A DNA stretch of 64,000 nt from an uncultured Burkholderiales bacterium (GTDB lineage Bacteria > Pseudomonadota > Gammaproteobacteria > Burkholderiales > Burkholderiaceae_C). The notes beneath the pieces were generated by a model. That model saw only the letters and a list, made by a program, of their open reading frames with translations, was not told the DNA's origin and ran no database searches. This document shows, piece by piece, positions 61,575 through 64,000 of the stretch. The translations under genes were made by a program, and so were the position numbers. Position 1 is the first letter of the stretch, and each line of letters begins with the position of its first letter. The stretch is from NCBI GenBank assembly GCA_903820745.1, contig CAIJIT010000318.1:29556-93555 (forward strand), written 5' to 3'.

Positions 61575-62360
61575 ATGCGCTTTTGCAGCCTGGGCAGCGG
61601 CAGCGCTGGCAATGCCACCCTGATCGAGGCCAGCCAGGGCATCACCAGCACCCAGGTGCTCATTGACTGCGGTTTGAGTTTGCGCGAGCTGACCCGCCGC
61701 TTGTTGCGCGCCGGTAGCGCGCCGCAGGCCTTGAGCGCCGTCTTCATCACCCATGAGCATGGTGACCATGTCGGTTGCGCCTTGACCTTGGCGATGCGCC
61801 ATCGCGTGCCACTCTGGACCAGTCGCGGTACCTGGCGCGCCATCGGCAAGCCCGACTTCGACCCGGCATTGCTCAACTTTGCCCGAGACGGTGCAGCCTT
61901 GCCTCTGGGCGACCTTGAACTGCTACCCTTTGCTGTGCCGCATGATGCGAACGAACCGTTGCAACTGACCTGCCATGACGGTCTGCACCGCCTGGGACTG
62001 ATCACCGATACAGGATCGTTGACACCAAGCCTGGTCCAATCGTTACAAGGGTGCAATGCCTTGCTGCTCGAATGCAATCACGACGAGGACCTGCTGCGCG
62101 CATCGAGCTATCCGGCAGGTCTGAAGCGCCGCATCCTGGGAAGCCATGGTCATCTGTCGAACAGTTGCGCTGCCAAATTGCTGGCGCAATGCCGGCATCC
62201 GCACCTGCGACATGTGCTGGCCGCACATCTGAGCGAACGCAACAATTCACCCGCTCTGGCCGCCGCAGCGCTCGCCGGCCTGCTGGACTCAGCTCAGCTT
62301 TCGGTGGCGAGTCAGGCCATGGGCAGCGCCTGGCTGGATCTCGGTCGGTCGGACGTTTGA
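61575..62360 (+). CDS. MBL-fold metallohydrolase, WalJ/YycJ-like
   Basis: A 261-residue metallo-beta-lactamase-fold protein. FCSLGSGSAGNATLIEA and IDCGLSLREL open the family, and THEHGDHVGCAL holds the zinc ligands. VPHDANEPLQL and ITDTGSL follow, then LECNHDEDLLR and GSHGHLSNSCAAKLL. YycJ-type proteins have 5'-exonuclease-like activity in Gram-positive bacteria. The ATG at 61575 is preferred to an adjoining TTG. A group II intron lies eight bases after the stop. Confidence 0.9.
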   Translation: MRFCSLGSGSAGNATLIEASQGITSTQVLIDCGLSLRELTRRLLRAGSAPQALSAVFITHEHGDHVGCALTLAMRHRVPLWTSRGTWRAIGKPDFDPALLNFARDGAALPLGDLELLPFAVPHDANEPLQLTCHDGLHRLGLITDTGSLTPSLVQSLQGCNALLLECNHDEDLLRASSYPAGLKRRILGSHGHLSNSCAAKLLAQCRHPHLRHVLAAHLSERNNSPALAAAALAGLLDSAQLSVASQAMGSAWLDLGRSDV

Positions 62361-62376
62361 ACGAGCAAATCGGCAT

Positions 62377-62407
62377 AGGGGTGGCTGCAAATATCGCAGC
62401 CACCCCT
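62377..62407 (-). ncRNA. Intron 3' hairpin (domain VI-like)
   Basis: AGGGGTGGCTGC (62377-62388) and GCAGCCACCCCT (62396-62407) pair perfectly over 12 bases with a 7-base loop. In the intron this is domain VI, carrying the branch-point A, or a terminator-like end. Confidence 0.7.
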
Positions 62408-62411
62408 GCCA

Positions 62412-62446
62412 CACCACCGGGCATGCGGGTCCGCACCCGGCGGTTC
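62412..62446 (-). ncRNA. Group II intron domain V
   Basis: On the minus strand GAACCGCCGGG leads a hairpin closed by CCCGGTGGTG, with the usual short GC stem and small loop between. This GAACCGCC...GGTGGTG pattern is characteristic of domain V, the catalytic core, and appears intact. Confidence 0.8.
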
Positions 62447-62458
62447 GAGAGTTTGAGT

Positions 62459-63572
62459 TCACGACAGCCTTGGCACTCCCATCCCATCAAAGTACGCAAT
62501 GGTCAGCACCGTCTTGAGCAACCGGTCACTGTTTCGCCAGCAGCGACGGCTGTTCGCCGCCACTTGCCTGGCCACGTTCTCCTTCGCTCCCAATGCCTTC
62601 AGTTCCCTATAGATCGCCCGGGGCCGCTTCCAGTGTTTGAGCTGGATGGCTCTGAGCCGATGACGCAGCCACTCGTCCAGCTCGCGCCAGACCCTGGGCG
62701 TTTGCGCCATCCCAAAGTACGCCTTCCAGCCCAGCATGTAGGGCCTCAGCTTCTCCACCCCCTGTGCCATGCTGCGCCCTCCCGAGCGGCGCGTGAGTTG
62801 CCGGATTCTGGCTTTGAAGTTTTGCAGCGGCTTGTCGGCCACCTTGCATTTGACCTCTTTGCACTTGGCCACCCACAGCGCATACCCCAGAAACTTGCGC
62901 CCAAGGGCGCTGGCCACCGCACTTTTGACTTCATTGATCTGAAGCTTCAAGCCCGTGTACAGTTTTCTGAGGTAGCCCATCACCCGCTCGCCAGCCTTGA
63001 TGCTGCCCACGTAGACGTTGCAGTCGTCAGCGTAGCGCGCGAAGCTGTAGCCGCGCCGCTTTCACCGCGTCGTGCGCACGCCTGCCCGGTCTAAACCCGT
63101 GGTTGTGGTCGCTGAAGGTGGGGTCAATCAGCGGTTGCAGCACTTGAAGCAGTGCTTGCTGGAGCAGCCGATCTGTAACCGTCGGAATGCCCAGCTCTCG
63201 CTGGCTGCCGTCCGGTTTGGGAATCATCACCTTGCGTACCGGACTGGGCCGGTAGCGTCCTGCCAGCAACGCTTGGCGGATGTCGGGCCAGCTCGTGCGC
63301 AGCACCTGGGCGGTTTGCTCAATATTGAGCCCGTCCACCCCAGCCGCGCCCTTGTTGGCTTTGACCCGCTTCCACGCGATTTGCAGGTTCTGTCTCGTCA
63401 GCGCCGCCTCTAGCAGGCCACCTGTGCCTGCCATCTGCTTTGCCGACCCTGTGCGCGGGTGCTCAAGAGGCGGGCCGCAGGCTTCGTCGCTGGCAAGATC
63501 ACACCGGGCTTCACCCCGCGCTACGCTTGCCTGCCCGGATTGCTCCGGCATCTGACGCGTGGCCTTTGACAT
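62459..63572 (-). pseudogene. Group II intron reverse transcriptase/maturase with internal deletion and frameshift
   Basis: Starting at MSKATRQMPEQ, the first part has RT domains 0-2 (NLQIAWKRVKANKGAAGVDG, ELGIPTVTDRLLQQALLQVLQPLIDP, HGFRPGRRAHDAVKAA). It then joins, out of frame, to GYSFARYADDCNVYVGS near 63010-63052, the RT5 active site, and continues through the maturase domain (GRSMAQGVEKLRPYMLGWKAYF) to the last residues GVPRLS. About 95 residues between HDAVKAA and the YADD strand that intact relatives carry are missing, and the first frame stops at 63027-63029. The protein cannot be functional as read. Confidence 0.9.
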
Positions 63573-64000
63573 CCTCTTGTCCTCGCTCACTCACTCTCGT
63601 TCGGCCCTTCGCTTTTGCCTTGTGGCCTCATCGGCCCCGGCTTGCAGCTGCGACGACCTTTGCTGACTTCTCGCTCCGGTATAGCCGTCGTCCTTTCAGA
63701 CATGAGGCGAGATATCCCCGAGTAAGAACACATACCTTTACCACACAACCGCCGCATCTACGCCACCTCGCCTTGGTCACAAGAGCTTCGCGGTTCCTGG
63801 CCCGCTCGCCCTGCTCGGCCTCGCCTTCTATGCAGTTCTTGTTCATCAGCTCGTGGTTTGCGCTCTACGCTTCCTCCCCACGCTCGGTCGCCCTCACGCA
63901 GTTGCGCTTCACTTTGCTCACTGTGACCAGCTCGCAGCGGGACTTGCACCCGCAGGTATGCGCCCATGTCGGGCACACCAGGTGTGCGCCCATGCTGGGC
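63573..64000 (-). ncRNA. Group II intron 5' ribozyme domains (I-III and start of IV)
   Basis: About 430 bases without a real gene. Paired segments such as GCGGGTGCAAGTCCCGC (63941-63957 region, minus strand) match the 5' part of bacterial group II introns. Small frames here are overlaps with ribozyme sequence, not genes. Confidence 0.7.

Larger units (their letters stand above)
62369..64000 (-). mobile_element. Group II intron with defective intron-encoded protein (5' end at window edge)
   Basis: Read on the minus strand, the element starts at or just past the window edge (GCCCAGCATGGGCGCAC, likely preceded by GTGC or similar), has about 430 bases of 5' ribozyme sequence, then the reverse transcriptase remnant, then domain V and a last hairpin, ending near ATGCCGAT. 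The exon junction at the 3' end lies 8 bases beyond the WalJ-like stop. The 5' exon is not visible. The 3' boundary is by resemblance to other introns. It is probably splicing-competent only if supplied with a maturase in trans. Confidence 0.85.

Noticed and set aside
63628..63976. Short minus-strand frames in the last 400 bases
   Set aside because: They overlap each other within group II intron ribozyme sequence and show no protein features.

Overview
The window looks like chromosome from a high-G+C betaproteobacterium, most likely order Burkholderiales. The signs are the gene repertoire (Spy-linked two-component system, quinone-type PyrD, BamC after DapA, bifunctional MnmC), a PEP-CTERM surface protein, and a formate dehydrogenase locus with DUF3305/DUF3306 genes. 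Genus cannot be fixed from sequence reading alone. No tRNA, rRNA or CRISPR array was seen.

Left part (1-14 kb): a 3'-truncated fused phosphotransferase (IIA-HPr-EI) is translationally coupled to an ABC-type solute-binding protein. Assorted metabolic and unknown genes follow (DUF429, serine carboxypeptidase, VirK/YbjX-like, YceI-like lipoprotein, Mpo1-like, PanE). A vapBC toxin-antitoxin module sits at the 3' end of panE between imperfect direct repeats. Next come pspC, an orphan TAXI-type binding protein paired with a membrane zinc-ribbon protein, and moeA.

Middle part (14-34.4 kb): about 20 kb on the minus strand forms one formate dehydrogenase gene neighbourhood. In transcription order it holds two tandem Mrp/ApbC Fe-S carriers, DUF3305, DUF3306, a multi-cluster ferredoxin, a TorD-like chaperone, a Tat-signal small protein, FdhA, FdhB, a small lipoprotein, FdhC, a small secreted protein, a DUF6352-like protein, a tungstate importer (TupBCA), MobA, FdhD and a selenate/phosphonate-type ABC importer. 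Many joints are ATGA or GTGA overlaps. The genes together cover metal uptake, cofactor maturation, insertion, sulfuration, electron transfer and membrane anchoring of one molybdenum or tungsten enzyme. FdhA carries cysteine, not selenocysteine, at the metal ligand.

Right part (34.4-62.4 kb): ordinary housekeeping genes (orn, M48 protease, PCD, rsgA, a Spy-linked two-component system, ettA, a DEAD-box helicase, an MBL/beta-CASP nuclease, mnmC, rpiA, aroG, pyrD, parC, parE, dapA, bamC, WalJ-like hydrolase). The helicase gene is preceded by a long leader with an intricate set of complementary segments. A PEP-CTERM protein has its PEP motif overrun by a hexanucleotide repeat.

Right edge (62.4-64 kb): a group II intron on the minus strand lies 8 bases after the WalJ-like stop codon. 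Its reverse transcriptase has lost the segment between the GFRPGR and YADD motifs and is frame-shifted, so it is a pseudogene. The intron 5' end is at or just past the window edge.
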